From CAYVFC01 sp964450715 (lineage in GTDB: Bacteria > Myxococcota_A > Polyangia > Polyangiales > JAFGIB01), in the NCBI GenBank assembly GCA_964450715.1, contig CAYVFC010000100.1, positions 1 to 30,160 on the forward strand: a stretch of 30,160 nucleotides of DNA, written 5' to 3'. The notes below the pieces were generated by a model. That model was given only the letters and a program-made list of their open reading frames with translations, was not told the origin of the DNA and did not search any database. A program made the position numbers and the translations under genes. Shown here in pieces: positions 1 to 9,730 of this stretch. Each line of letters starts with the position of its first letter. Position 1 is the stretch's first letter.

Positions 1-2
1 CC

Positions 3-887
3 GCGGCGCCTGCACCCGCTCCAGCGCCGCAACCCGAGTCCGGGCCGGCACCGGCCGCCCCGCCCCCGCCGGCCGAGCCGCCGCAGCAGGGCTACTCCGC
101 CGAGCCCCCGCCCGGCCACTCTTACCGGGAGACCTACGGCCTGCAGGGCCGTGAAGAGTACCGCGAGCAGGGGTACGGCGGCGGGGTGCCGTACGACGAT
201 CCGGCCGAGCGCGACAACGGCGGCGGCGGGTTCGAAATGCCCGCCTTCGGAGTGCGGTTCGATCCCTTCAACTGGCTGATCGAGGGGCGGCTGGGGCTGG
301 AGCTCGAGGTCCAGCTGTGGAAGTTCCTCAGCTTGGAGCTGGTACCCATCTTCGTGGTCAACAGCACCCCGCCTTCCTTCAACCTGAGCGGACGCGAGGA
401 CAGCCTGTCGCAGCACTCCAACGGGCTGGGGCCGATCTCGGGCACCAGCCTGGGCCTGGGATTCTGGCTCGACGGCAAGCCGTTCAAGGGTTACGTGCTG
501 CGGGCCATCTTCACCAACTACGGATACAGGTATAAAACCATGGATGGCGACCGTAAGCTCGACAGCCTCGAGTTCACCGAACGGCGTATCGGCATCTTTT
601 TCGGTTCGCACAGCACCTGGGGACCGGTGACGCTGGCCGGCGGCATCGGGCTCGGTTACGAGCTCAACCAGCAACAGCGCTGCTTTCCCGTGGTCAACAG
701 GCGCGCTGACCTGAACGATGTGATCACCGAGGGCTGCCGCGATGACGGCGAGCAGCACATCGCGCTGGAGGTGCGCGAGACCGACGCGTTCGACGTGGTC
801 ACCGTGGCGGATGTCAACGGCTGGCTGCACCCCGTCTATCTGATGGCGCGCTTCTCGTTCGGGTTCTACTTCGACTTCGACGATTAA
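3..887 (+). CDS. C-terminal part of a Pro/Ala-rich envelope protein, probable outer-membrane beta-barrel
   Basis: The frame is open from the left edge, so the true start lies outside the window; an internal GTG at 186 should not be taken as the start. The first ~55 residues visible are a low-complexity Pro/Ala/Glu/Gln linker, then a Gly-rich stretch, then about 200 residues of alternating hydrophobic/polar segments rich in Gly and aromatics (for example VRFDPFNWL, IGIFFGSHS, GGIGLGYEL). The protein ends in FGFYFDFDD, consistent with beta-strands of a small outer-membrane barrel. Two Cys lie in the second half. I do not recognise a named family with confidence; a DUF3575-like barrel is possible. 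It converges on the thiolase gene, 14 bases away. Function unknown. Confidence 0.65.
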   Translation, partial: AAPAPAPAPQPESGPAPAAPPPPAEPPQQGYSAEPPPGHSYRETYGLQGREEYREQGYGGGVPYDDPAERDNGGGGFEMPAFGVRFDPFNWLIEGRLGLELEVQLWKFLSLELVPIFVVNSTPPSFNLSGREDSLSQHSNGLGPISGTSLGLGFWLDGKPFKGYVLRAIFTNYGYRYKTMDGDRKLDSLEFTERRIGIFFGSHSTWGPVTLAGGIGLGYELNQQQRCFPVVNRRADLNDVITEGCRDDGEQHIALEVRETDAFDVVTVADVNGWLHPVYLMARFSFGFYFDFDD

Positions 888-901
888 TAGGTGTCGATGC
901 T

Positions 902-2107
<1,206 letters not shown>

Positions 2108-2397
2108 GGGTTCTCTCCTGCCTGGATGCGGGTCCCTCCAAGGCGATCGGATAGAGGACCCGGTAAACGAGCGTTTCTACCAGAATCCAGCTAGCGGTTC
2201 TCGAAAAATCGGACCGCCGGTACAGCGGCGATTCTCCCGTCGCGCGGGTGTGGCCTCCGGCGGCTTCCGCGGGTATTTTTGCTTCCAGCTGGGAAAGAAT
2301 TAATGATCCGTACTCCTATTCAGAGTAAACCGAACCCGGTTGACAGCAGGATAACGGGAAGCCAATTTGCGAAATTCTATTTTTACGGGAGTTATCC
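2108..2397. other. Divergent intergenic region between thiolase and AOR-ADH genes
   Basis: Gene-free 290 bases that must carry the promoters of both flanking genes. On the plus strand a TTGACA lies at 2340-2345 but no convincing -10 follows at the normal distance. A sigma-54-like arrangement is present at 2356-2371 (listed separately). A GGGAG ribosome site lies just before the ATG at 2398. Confidence 0.5.
2356..2371 (+). promoter_or_regulatory. Possible sigma-54 (-24/-12) promoter for the AOR-ADH gene
   Basis: GG at 2357-2358 and GC at 2369-2370 are separated by exactly 10 bases, with TTGC at the -12 element. The -24 element matches the TGGCAC consensus only in part. Transcription would begin near 2382, giving a short leader that contains the ribosome site. 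No enhancer-binding-protein gene is in the window. Confidence 0.25.
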
Positions 2398-5247
2398 ATG
2401 AGAATCCTTCGCGTCGATGTGGAAAAACAAACCGTGGCTTTCGAGGAGCTTCCGGCACCGTGGCAGCTGGTAGGAGGGGCCGGGCTCATCGCCGAGATCA
2501 TGCACCGGGAGGTACCCCCGCGCTGTGACCCGCTCGGCGCCGAGAACAAGCTGCTGATCGCCACCGGTCCCCTGGCGGGGACGCTGGCGCCGCAGCTGGG
2601 GCGCATCTCGGTGGGGGCCAAGAGCCCGCTGACCCTGGGCATCAAGGAGGCCAACAGCGGAGGGGCGGCCGCGCAGAAGCTGGACCGGTTGGGCATCCGG
2701 GCGGTGGTGGTGCAGGGAAAGCCGGCCGCGGGCAAGCTTTATTGCCTGAAGATAGACGGCAAGGGCGCCGAGCTGTTGCCGGCCGACGCCTACCGGGGGA
2801 TGAAGAACTATCCGCTGGCCGAGAAGCTGAAGGCGGAATACGGCGATAAGATCGCCATCATCAGCATCGGCCCCATCGCCGAGCGCCAGCGGCGGGCGGC
2901 CTCGGTCAGCTTCACCGACATGCTGGGCGATCCCTCGCGCAACGCCGCTCGCGGCGGGTTGGGCGCGGTGATGGGCGCCAAGGGGCTGAAGGCGGTGGTG
3001 ATCGACTCGAGCGGCGCGCCGCCGCTGAAGATGGCCGACCCCGAGCTATTCAAGAAGACGGTGGCCGGCTGGGTGCACACCCTGAAGCACGACGTCGGCT
3101 GCGCGCTGTTCAGCGGCTTCGGCACCCCCTTTGCCGTGGGCAACTCCAGCCTGGCGGGAAGCATGCCGGCCGACAACTACAGCTCGGGTACGCCCCAGGG
3201 CTTCGAGCGGGTCAGCGCCGAGGTCATCCAGAACAACGTCTTCGAGCGGGGCGGCAAGATGCACGGCTGTATGCCCGGCTGCGTGGTGCAGTGTTCCATC
3301 GTCTATCCCGGGCCGGACGGCAAACGGCTGGCCTCGGCCTACGAGTACGAGGCGGTGGCCATGCTGGGCACCAACCTGGGCCTGTACGATCCGGACGCCA
3401 TCGCCCGGCTCAAGCACATCTGCGACGATCTGGGCGTCGACCTGGTCGAGATAGGCGCCTGCCTGGCGGTGGCTGCCGCGGGCGGCAAGATGAAGATGGG
3501 CGACGAGGACTCGGCCACGGCGCTGCTGGCGGAGATGGAGCGGGGAGGCGAGCTCGGGGACGCGCTGGCCGACGGCGTGGTGCGAACCGCCGCCTACCTG
3601 GGCGTCGAGCGGGTGCCGGCGGTCAAGGGGCAAGCCATCCCGGGACACGATCCGCGCGGGGTCAAGGGCACCGGGGTCACTTACTTCACCAGTCCCATGG
3701 GAGCGGACCACACAGCGGGGCTCACTTATCGTAAGCCGGGCAGCAAGGGCGGGCAGGCGGCCAACTCGTTGCGCTCGCAGGTACAGGCCGCCACCTGCGA
3801 CAGCTTTGGTTACTGCCTCAACTCGGTGCCCGGCAAGCAAGCCTCCATCTACCAGTTGCTGGCCGATCTGTGCCGGGCGCGCTTCGGATCGGAGGTGAGC
3901 GCCGACGACATGGTGGAGATAGGCAAGCGGACGCTCAAGCAGCAGCTCGCCTACAACCTGGAGTCGGAGTTCCACCAGGCGCACGGTACGGACGGCAATT
4001 TCGTCCGCTCCGAGCCCATCGGTCCGGGCCAGGCGACCTTCGACGTCGAGCAGGCCGAGATGGAGAAGATGTGGAGCGCTCTGGAAGCCTTCAAGGTGGG
4101 CAAGAAGACCTGGGAGGTGCGCCTGCCCAAGATCCCGCCGCTCGTCTTCGGTGCCGGGGTCTTAGCCCAGACCGGAACGGCCGTGAAGCGGCTGGGCAAG
4201 CAGAAGCTGCTGGTGGTCACCGATCCCTTCATGAAGCAGGCGGGCCGGGCCGAGCAGATCCAGCGCCTGCTGGTAAAGGCCGGCATGGAGTCGACGCTGT
4301 TTGCCGAGGTCGAGCCCGATCCCTCCATCCCGTTAGTGGAGCGCGCGGGTGCCGTCTACCGCGAAGGTGGCTGCGAGGCGGTGCTGGCCATCGGCGGCGG
4401 CAGCGCCATGGATCTCGGCAAGGCCATCGCCATCCACGTCGCCCACCCCGGGCCCATGCGGCAGTTCGAGGCCATGATGGGGGGCGGGGGCCGCATCACG
4501 GCCGCCACCCCGCCCGTCGTCTGCATCCCCACCACCGCCGGAACCGGCAGCGAATCCAATCCCTGTGCGGTGGTGACCGATCCGGATAGGAACATCAAGT
4601 TCGTCATTTTCAGCCCCCATATCCTGCCCGCGCTGGCCATCATCGATCCGGAGCTCTCCGCCACCATGCCCCCCAGGCTGACCGCCGAATCGGGCATCGA
4701 CGCGCTTTCGCACTGCGTGGAGAGCTACGTCTCGCTGGAGACCGAGTACATGCCCTACTGCGAGGCGCTGGGCCTGTACGGCGCCCGCCTGGTGGGCCGC
4801 AGCCTGCGCCAGGCCTATGGCGACGGGCAGGACATCGACGCCCGCACCGACCTGGCCATGGCCGCCGCCTTCGGCGGGGTCGCCTTCCTCAAGGGGCTGG
4901 GCATCGGCCACGCCATCGGTCACGCCATCGGCGCGCAGTACCACCAGGCGCACGGCCGGGCGGTGGCCATGGGGCTGCTCTGCTTCGTGCGGGCCAACCG
5001 CGAGCAGTGCCAAGGGAAGTTCGCCGACCTGGCCTTTGCCATCGACCGCGGCGACGACCTGGAGAAGTCGCTGCTCTGCCTGTACGCCGATGTCGGCATC
5101 AGCCCGCGCCTCTCGGACATGGGTGTGCCGGCCGACGCCTTACCGCGCATCGCCTTTGCCGCCTCGCGCGAGGTGGCCAACCTGGCCGCCAACCCCGCCC
5201 CGCTCGACCAGAAGAAGATCCTCGGGCTGCTGCAGCAGATCGCCTGA
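2398..5247 (+). CDS. Aldehyde ferredoxin oxidoreductase fused to an iron-containing alcohol dehydrogenase
   Basis: One uninterrupted 949-residue protein. Residues 1 to about 565 are a tungsten/molybdenum aldehyde:ferredoxin oxidoreductase (KSPLT and KEANSGG near the pterin site). Its [4Fe-4S] cysteines are Cys291, Cys295 and Cys299 in HGCMPGCVVQC plus Cys473 in DSFGYC. Residues 572-949 are a full-length group III (iron-type) alcohol dehydrogenase: GGGS nucleotide motif at 666-669, and metal ligands Asp768, His772, His838 and His852, with the last two 14 apart as in FucO. The family reactions are acid/aldehyde interconversion with ferredoxin and aldehyde/alcohol interconversion with NAD(P)H. 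Joined, they would convert a carboxylic acid to an alcohol, or the reverse, without releasing the aldehyde (inference). The two activities are usually on separate proteins. No frameshift or low-quality junction is visible. Start ATG 2398 with a GGGAG ribosome site. Confidence 0.93.
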   Translation: MRILRVDVEKQTVAFEELPAPWQLVGGAGLIAEIMHREVPPRCDPLGAENKLLIATGPLAGTLAPQLGRISVGAKSPLTLGIKEANSGGAAAQKLDRLGIRAVVVQGKPAAGKLYCLKIDGKGAELLPADAYRGMKNYPLAEKLKAEYGDKIAIISIGPIAERQRRAASVSFTDMLGDPSRNAARGGLGAVMGAKGLKAVVIDSSGAPPLKMADPELFKKTVAGWVHTLKHDVGCALFSGFGTPFAVGNSSLAGSMPADNYSSGTPQGFERVSAEVIQNNVFERGGKMHGCMPGCVVQCSIVYPGPDGKRLASAYEYEAVAMLGTNLGLYDPDAIARLKHICDDLGVDLVEIGACLAVAAAGGKMKMGDEDSATALLAEMERGGELGDALADGVVRTAAYLGVERVPAVKGQAIPGHDPRGVKGTGVTYFTSPMGADHTAGLTYRKPGSKGGQAANSLRSQVQAATCDSFGYCLNSVPGKQASIYQLLADLCRARFGSEVSADDMVEIGKRTLKQQLAYNLESEFHQAHGTDGNFVRSEPIGPGQATFDVEQAEMEKMWSALEAFKVGKKTWEVRLPKIPPLVFGAGVLAQTGTAVKRLGKQKLLVVTDPFMKQAGRAEQIQRLLVKAGMESTLFAEVEPDPSIPLVERAGAVYREGGCEAVLAIGGGSAMDLGKAIAIHVAHPGPMRQFEAMMGGGGRITAATPPVVCIPTTAGTGSESNPCAVVTDPDRNIKFVIFSPHILPALAIIDPELSATMPPRLTAESGIDALSHCVESYVSLETEYMPYCEALGLYGARLVGRSLRQAYGDGQDIDARTDLAMAAAFGGVAFLKGLGIGHAIGHAIGAQYHQAHGRAVAMGLLCFVRANREQCQGKFADLAFAIDRGDDLEKSLLCLYADVGISPRLSDMGVPADALPRIAFAASREVANLAANPAPLDQKKILGLLQQIA

Positions 5248-5272
5248 TCCGCGTATCCGCGTTATTCGATAC

Positions 5273-5290
5273 GGCCCGTAGGGGCGGGCC
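5273..5290 (+). terminator. GC hairpin after the AOR-ADH gene
   Basis: GGCCCG (5273-5278) pairs with CGGGCC (5285-5290) around a TAGGGG loop, 26 bases after the stop codon. There is no following T-run, so it may be a weak or Rho-assisted terminator, or simply an extragenic repeat. Confidence 0.35.
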
Positions 5291-5609
5291 TTGCGCCTCG
5301 TCATTCTACACCTCTTCGATGGTACCGGTTGAAATGCGGATCTGTTTTGCAGGCCGTATTTCCCGGATAGCAGAGCGATGCCGGCCGGGCGCGGGCGGTC
5401 CGGGGCCGGCGGGCGGGGCGCGTCCCCCGTGCCAACCGCCCCAGCTATCGGTTTATCGCTCCCCGGACGGTTCTGGACCGGCAGCTTTCTGCGCTGGACC
5501 CGCCACTGACCGAACCTCCGGAAGGATTTGAATAATTGTTTTTTCCAATGGCGTTCCGCAATATGTATAATGTCTACGAAAACAGGGGAGGATCATCTGG
5601 AGGTGTCAA
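5291..5609. other. Intergenic region before the chemoreceptor gene
   Basis: About 320 bases without a credible gene. The composition changes inside it: the left part is very GC-rich and the last ~80 bases are AT-rich. The AT-rich end carries a candidate promoter (TATAAT at 5566-5571). Confidence 0.5.
5542..5571 (+). promoter_or_regulatory. Candidate sigma-70 promoter of the chemoreceptor gene
   Basis: A perfect TATAAT at 5566-5571 is preceded, 18 bases upstream, by a partial -35 (TTTCCA, 5542-5547). It lies about 40 bases before the TTG start and in the most AT-rich stretch of the neighbourhood. Confidence 0.45.
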
Positions 5610-7427
5610 TTGAGTAAGGAACGGGACGCTCTGCAGGATTTCGAGGTCAGCGTAATCCAACGCTCTTTCGATATCCCGGTACTTGTGGAGTTCTGGGCTA
5701 CCGGTAGCGATCGCAACCGCAGCCAAGGGCCCGCCTTTGAGCGGATCGTATCCGAACGCGCCGGCCAACTGGAACTGGTAAGAGTGAACACCGAGGCGGA
5801 GCCTCGGCTCGGCGTCCGGCTCGAGATTCGCTCTATTCCCTCGGTAAGATTTTACAGGGAAGGCACCCTGGTTGACGAGTTCGAAGGGGCGATGAGCGAA
5901 TCCGATATCCGCGAGTTTATCGAACGGAACCAGCTGGAGAATTCAATCGACCGTTTAGAAGCAGAGGAGAATCTGATCGTCAGGAAACTGACGGAAACGA
6001 TGCTTCATCGCGCGTTCTATTTTGTCTCCGTCCCCTTCGCTTTGATGCTACTGACTTGCCTGTTTGCCTTCCGTGATCTCCGTATCTTGCCTTCTACAAT
6101 CAACGTCTTTTTGACCTCGGCGTTGCTGTTCATCGGGTTTAAGCGAATGCGGCGCCGGAATGACAACCGCGTTGTTTTCGTGATCGTCATGTTCGTTATG
6201 TTTCATGCGGTTGTTATCGCGCTCACGCTCAAGTATTCGTACTTCGCGGGGATTCTCACCGCCTTTGCCGCGTTGCAGCTCGGCAACGTTATACTCAGCG
6301 AACGCCAGATCGTCGTATGTAGCGTTCCCCTGATCATCGGTTTGTTTGTGAGTCAGATCCTCCACTACACCGGAGCTGTTGTTCCCTTTCCTTTTCCGGA
6401 CTGGCTTGTATTGACCTTTCGGATATCTCTGATTCTATTGATGGTTCCGTTATGCGTATTTCTCTTCACCATCTCTATGCGGCTCGGCAGCGAACGGGTG
6501 CGTCGAACACTTGCCGTGCAATCGACGCAGTCTCAATTGCTCGACAGGATCGACAAATTGTCACAACGGGTTCAAGAGGTCTTACGAGCGCTCAACACAT
6601 CGACTGCCGATGGGGCTTCTATTTTGTCTGAGCAATCCATATCACTGACCCAGATCGGCGTAACCTGCTTTGAGCTCGAACAAACCAGCAAGCGCAACCA
6701 GTCTCTGGCAGGAGAGGTACTAAATGGCTCGGAGAAGTCGGAGTCGGTTTCCCAGGCAGGGGAAAGTACTAAGGCCCGCTCGGTAGAGAGCATGGCGAAG
6801 ATCCACGACGAACAGCAGAGGATCGCAAATACTATCAAGTCGTTCTTCGAGATAGGAAAGAGAATCAACGAGTTTTTGGCGGATCTGGGCGAACTGGCAG
6901 GGAAGACGAAGATTCTGTCGGTGAATGCGTCCGTTGAAGCGGCGAAAGCGGGGAGTTACGGACACGGCTTCGGCGTGGTCGCACAGGAGGTGCGCGTTCT
7001 CTCGGAGCAGAGTAGAAAGACCGCGAAGAAGATTGGTGCAGTAGTTAGTTCCCTAGATCAGTCTTTGGCTGAGGTGGTTGCGATCGTCGAGCGGGGAAAC
7101 GCGGAGATCGACCAAAGCCTCGATCAGCTGAAGCAGCTGGGAAACTTCATCGAGAGGCTTGCCGGCGTGGCGCGGGAAGGCTCGCGTTCGGCCCGCCAGA
7201 TCGCTAACGCGACGGTCGAGCAATCGACAGCCTTGATCCAAATAACAGATGCGATTCAGCAAATCGACGGGGCCATGAATCGCGCCAAGGAAAACGCCGA
7301 ATTGGTAGGCGGCAGTCTCAAACAGCTCAATTACGTAGCCGACGAGCTCACCGAAATGCTCGCGTTACGGCATTCAGTCGTGAGGGGCCAACTCGTTCAC
7401 CAAGACTCGCCCGAGAGCCCAGCATGA
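5610..7427 (+). CDS. Membrane chemoreceptor (MCP) with an N-terminal thioredoxin-like domain lacking its cysteines
   Basis: A 605-residue protein in three parts. Residues 1 to ~110 follow the thioredoxin fold pattern (VLVEFWA, then SIPSVRFYREG with the cis-proline near 77). The active-site CxxC is replaced by TGSDRNRSQ, so it cannot do dithiol chemistry. Residues ~133-300 hold six hydrophobic segments. The rest is a coiled-coil MCP signalling domain with a core at ~439-480 (NASVEAAKAG, HGFGVVAQEVRVL). No HAMP domain is visible. With no signal peptide and an even number of membrane spans, both ends should be cytoplasmic, so the signal would be sensed in or under the membrane (inference). Start is TTG 5610, supported by a GGAGG ribosome site. 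GC content is visibly lower than in neighbouring metabolic genes, suggesting separate origin. No Che genes are nearby. Confidence 0.85.
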   Translation: MSKERDALQDFEVSVIQRSFDIPVLVEFWATGSDRNRSQGPAFERIVSERAGQLELVRVNTEAEPRLGVRLEIRSIPSVRFYREGTLVDEFEGAMSESDIREFIERNQLENSIDRLEAEENLIVRKLTETMLHRAFYFVSVPFALMLLTCLFAFRDLRILPSTINVFLTSALLFIGFKRMRRRNDNRVVFVIVMFVMFHAVVIALTLKYSYFAGILTAFAALQLGNVILSERQIVVCSVPLIIGLFVSQILHYTGAVVPFPFPDWLVLTFRISLILLMVPLCVFLFTISMRLGSERVRRTLAVQSTQSQLLDRIDKLSQRVQEVLRALNTSTADGASILSEQSISLTQIGVTCFELEQTSKRNQSLAGEVLNGSEKSESVSQAGESTKARSVESMAKIHDEQQRIANTIKSFFEIGKRINEFLADLGELAGKTKILSVNASVEAAKAGSYGHGFGVVAQEVRVLSEQSRKTAKKIGAVVSSLDQSLAEVVAIVERGNAEIDQSLDQLKQLGNFIERLAGVAREGSRSARQIANATVEQSTALIQITDAIQQIDGAMNRAKENAELVGGSLKQLNYVADELTEMLALRHSVVRGQLVHQDSPESPA

Positions 7428-8203
7428 CGCTACCGATACAGCGCCTTTAGACGCAGACGCGACGCGCTCGAGATCCGGGCGTAACCCGCTGCCGGAATCC
7501 GTGGTGCTCTCGTTGGGAGACGATCGCATACGGTGGCGTTTTCGAATCCACGGCTGGGCTCGTCAGAACCGAGAATCGACTGTCAATCGGCAGCAACTCC
7601 GGGAACTAGCTACTGATCGGTTTTCAGAAAATCGGCATTTCTCGTTTCCGTGGCAGAGCAATCGGCGGGGCGGAAGGCTCGGGCGCAAGATATGGAACGG
7701 TTCCGGGCTACTGCACTTGTCGAACGAAACGGTAAACCGGCCATACGGCTGTTTTTGCCCTCCCCCTAACAAATCGGCGGCAAGGCAGGCGTTTTCCGGC
7801 GCTACGCATCCGTTCCGGCGGGATACATTCGTGCAACCCGCTCGCCGTTAGCAGGGAGGGATCCCTTGCCGGAACGGCCGGCAAATAGGCCGGACGGCCG
7901 CTTTTCCCGGACAGCTTTCGAGCGACAGACCTAAAGGGTTCGCGGACGAATGCTGGCCAGAAGCGATCCGAAGGGGGGAGAGCTCGTCCGCGAAAATGGT
8001 CCCTTTCGTGGAAAGCGCCATTGCCTCTTTTTCCGAAATGTAGGCACTAACGATCGACAAGGATCGACTGATGTTTTGGATGAAGACTGTCCCGGGGCAA
8101 ATGCGGGTCGCGGGTTGTGGTGGAAAGGGAGAACCGGAAAGAAGTACGAGGTAGATGACGCCGAGTACACCGGACGGATCAAATTCGATGGGAGGTACGC
8201 GAG
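7428..8203. other. Long gene-poor region in the lower-GC patch
   Basis: 776 bases with only short unconvincing reading frames (the best, 7501-7851, is Arg/Asn-rich, has no family look and poor translation signals). It contains a nested inverted-repeat structure at 7914-8016, listed separately, and GGCCGG-type short repeats near 7875-7900. It may be decayed sequence or contain a structured RNA. Confidence 0.5.
7914..8016. repeat. Nested inverted repeats, possible structured RNA or operator
   Basis: Three stems are nested around one axis: GCTTTC (7914-7919) with GAAAGC (8011-8016), AAAGGG (7933-7938) with CCCTTT (8001-8006), and TTCGCGGACGA (7939-7949) with TCGTCCGCGAA (7984-7994, a perfect 11-bp match). 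The 34-base loop contains CTGGCCAG. The arrangement is seen directly; a function is inference. Strand unknown. Confidence 0.4.
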
Positions 8204-8389
8204 ATGGCCGAAAGACTTGTCGACGATACGATCCAGTGTGACCTTTGTCGGGAGGAGTTTCCTCGAAAGGAAATCTGCCGGTCGGACAAACTGATCTGTC
8301 TATGTCCGACGTGCCTGAGAAAGATCGCGGCCACGCCTATCATATTCCGGGAAAGCATGGAGAGATTAATGGTCGGGAACGTAATCTGA
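8204..8389 (+). CDS. Small Cys-rich protein, zinc-ribbon-like
   Basis: A 61-residue protein with six cysteines: Cys12, Cys15, Cys25, Cys32, Cys34 and Cys37, giving CDLC and CPTC knuckles typical of a metal-binding ribbon. The ATG at 8204 has a strong GGAGGT ribosome site seven bases upstream (8191-8196), which is the main reason to accept so short a gene. It stands alone after a long non-coding stretch and shares the lower GC of the chemoreceptor region. I do not recognise a named family. Zinc binding is inferred from the cysteine spacing; partner and role unknown. Confidence 0.6.
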   Translation: MAERLVDDTIQCDLCREEFPRKEICRSDKLICLCPTCLRKIAATPIIFRESMERLMVGNVI

Positions 8390-8575
8390 ATATTACGCGT
8401 CAAAGAGAACTAAGGAGGCACCGCAAAATAAACGATCCGGTTGCGGCCGCGTGGGCGGGCGCACTCGCGGCTTTCGTCCTCGGAAAAATCCTCGAAATAG
8501 CGCTGCTATATCTGGCCCCTCTATCCTCGCGAACTCAAAGACGGTTCAACCCGATCGGTGCTCTAGAGAAAGTGG

Positions 8576-9715
8576 TCAGCGCGCCAGGGTGATGAAGATG
8601 CCGGCGGCTACCACCGTGCCGATCACGCCGGCCACGTTGGGGCCCATGGCGTGCATGAGGATGTGGCACTTGGGGTTGGCCTCGTTGCCGAGCTTCTGCG
8701 AGACCCGGGCGGCCATGGGCACGGCCGAGACGCCCGCCGAGCCGAGCAGGGGGTTGATCTTCTCCTTGACCGCGAGGTTCATCAGCTTGGCGAAGATAAC
8801 GCCGCCGGCGGTGGAGAAGCAGAAGGCGATCAGGCCGAGCAGGTAGATCTTGATCACGGCCGGGGTGAGGAATTCCTCGCCGCGCATGGTGGAGCCCACG
8901 GCGATGCCGAGAAAGATGGTGACGATGTTCATCAGCTCGTTGCGGGCGGCGTCGCGCAGCCGCTCGACCACGCCCGAGGTGGCGAAGAGGTTGCCGAGCA
9001 TGAACATGGAGATGAGCGGGGTGGCCTTGGGTACCAGCAGGCAGATGACCAGGCCGCCGACGATGGGGAAGAGGATCTTCTCGGTCTTGTTGACCGGGCG
9101 CAGCTGTTTCATGGTGATGCCGCGTTCGGCCTTCGTGGTCAGAAGTTTGATGATGGGCGGCTGGATGATGGGCACCATGGCCATGTAGGAGTAGGCGCTA
9201 ATGGCGCAGGCGCCGAGCACGGCATCGGAGACGTGAAGCGAGGTGGCGGTGAAGATGGTGGTGGGACCGTCGGCGCCGCCGATGATTCCGATACAGCAGG
9301 CCTCGCGTAGATCGAAGCCCAGGGCCACGGCGCCGAGCAGGGCGACGAAGACGCCGAGCTGGGCCGCCGCTCCGAGCAACAAGGTTTTGGGGTTGGCGAT
9401 CAGCGGGCCGAAGTCGGTCATGGCGCCCAGGCCCAGGAAGATGAGACAGGGGATGAGATCGGTCTTCAGGCCGTACTCGTTGAACATGTAGAGCAGCCCC
9501 GGAATGGGCTCCTCGCCGCCCGGCGGCTGCATGAGGCCGCCGAGCGGGATGTTGACCATAATGACGGTGAAGCCGATGGGCAACAGCAGCAGCGGCTCGA
9601 TCTGCTTCTTGATGGCCAGGAAGATGAAGAGCGCTCCCAGCAGCCACATGACCGGGGGCTGCCAGGAGAGCTGGGCCAGGCCGCTCTGGCCGACGAGGGT
9701 TTGCAGGTGGTCCAC
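8576..9715 (-). CDS. gcdB: Sodium-pumping glutaconyl-CoA decarboxylase, membrane beta subunit
   Basis: A 379-residue integral membrane protein of the OadB/GcdB/MmdB family. It decarboxylates the carboxybiotin of the carrier protein and couples this to Na+ export. The conserved regions are present: GAMTDFGP (Asp101), GGADGPT (Asp149, matching the key Asp of OadB) and MGPNVAG (Asn360) near the C-terminus. The length matches stand-alone GcdB (about 375 residues). The start is a GTG at 9715; it follows the gcdA stop by 15 bases in the same frame, so no longer form is possible, and no clear ribosome site is seen, which suggests translational coupling. It is the last gene of the gcd unit. Confidence 0.93.
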   Translation of the reverse strand: MDHLQTLVGQSGLAQLSWQPPVMWLLGALFIFLAIKKQIEPLLLLPIGFTVIMVNIPLGGLMQPPGGEEPIPGLLYMFNEYGLKTDLIPCLIFLGLGAMTDFGPLIANPKTLLLGAAAQLGVFVALLGAVALGFDLREACCIGIIGGADGPTTIFTATSLHVSDAVLGACAISAYSYMAMVPIIQPPIIKLLTTKAERGITMKQLRPVNKTEKILFPIVGGLVICLLVPKATPLISMFMLGNLFATSGVVERLRDAARNELMNIVTIFLGIAVGSTMRGEEFLTPAVIKIYLLGLIAFCFSTAGGVIFAKLMNLAVKEKINPLLGSAGVSAVPMAARVSQKLGNEANPKCHILMHAMGPNVAGVIGTVVAAGIFITLAR

Positions 9716-9730
9716 GAGAACCGGTAACGA

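Noticed and set aside
7501..7851. 116-codon frame in the gene-poor stretch
   Set aside because: No good ribosome site, Arg/Asn-rich composition without domain pattern; treated as non-coding.
8245..8592. 115-codon frame overlapping the small Cys-rich gene, with a hydrophobic stretch near its end
   Set aside because: Its first third is the shadow of the Cys-rich gene. Although an AAGGAGG lies near 8410, no ATG, GTG or TTG follows at a usable distance, so a small membrane protein here is unsupported.
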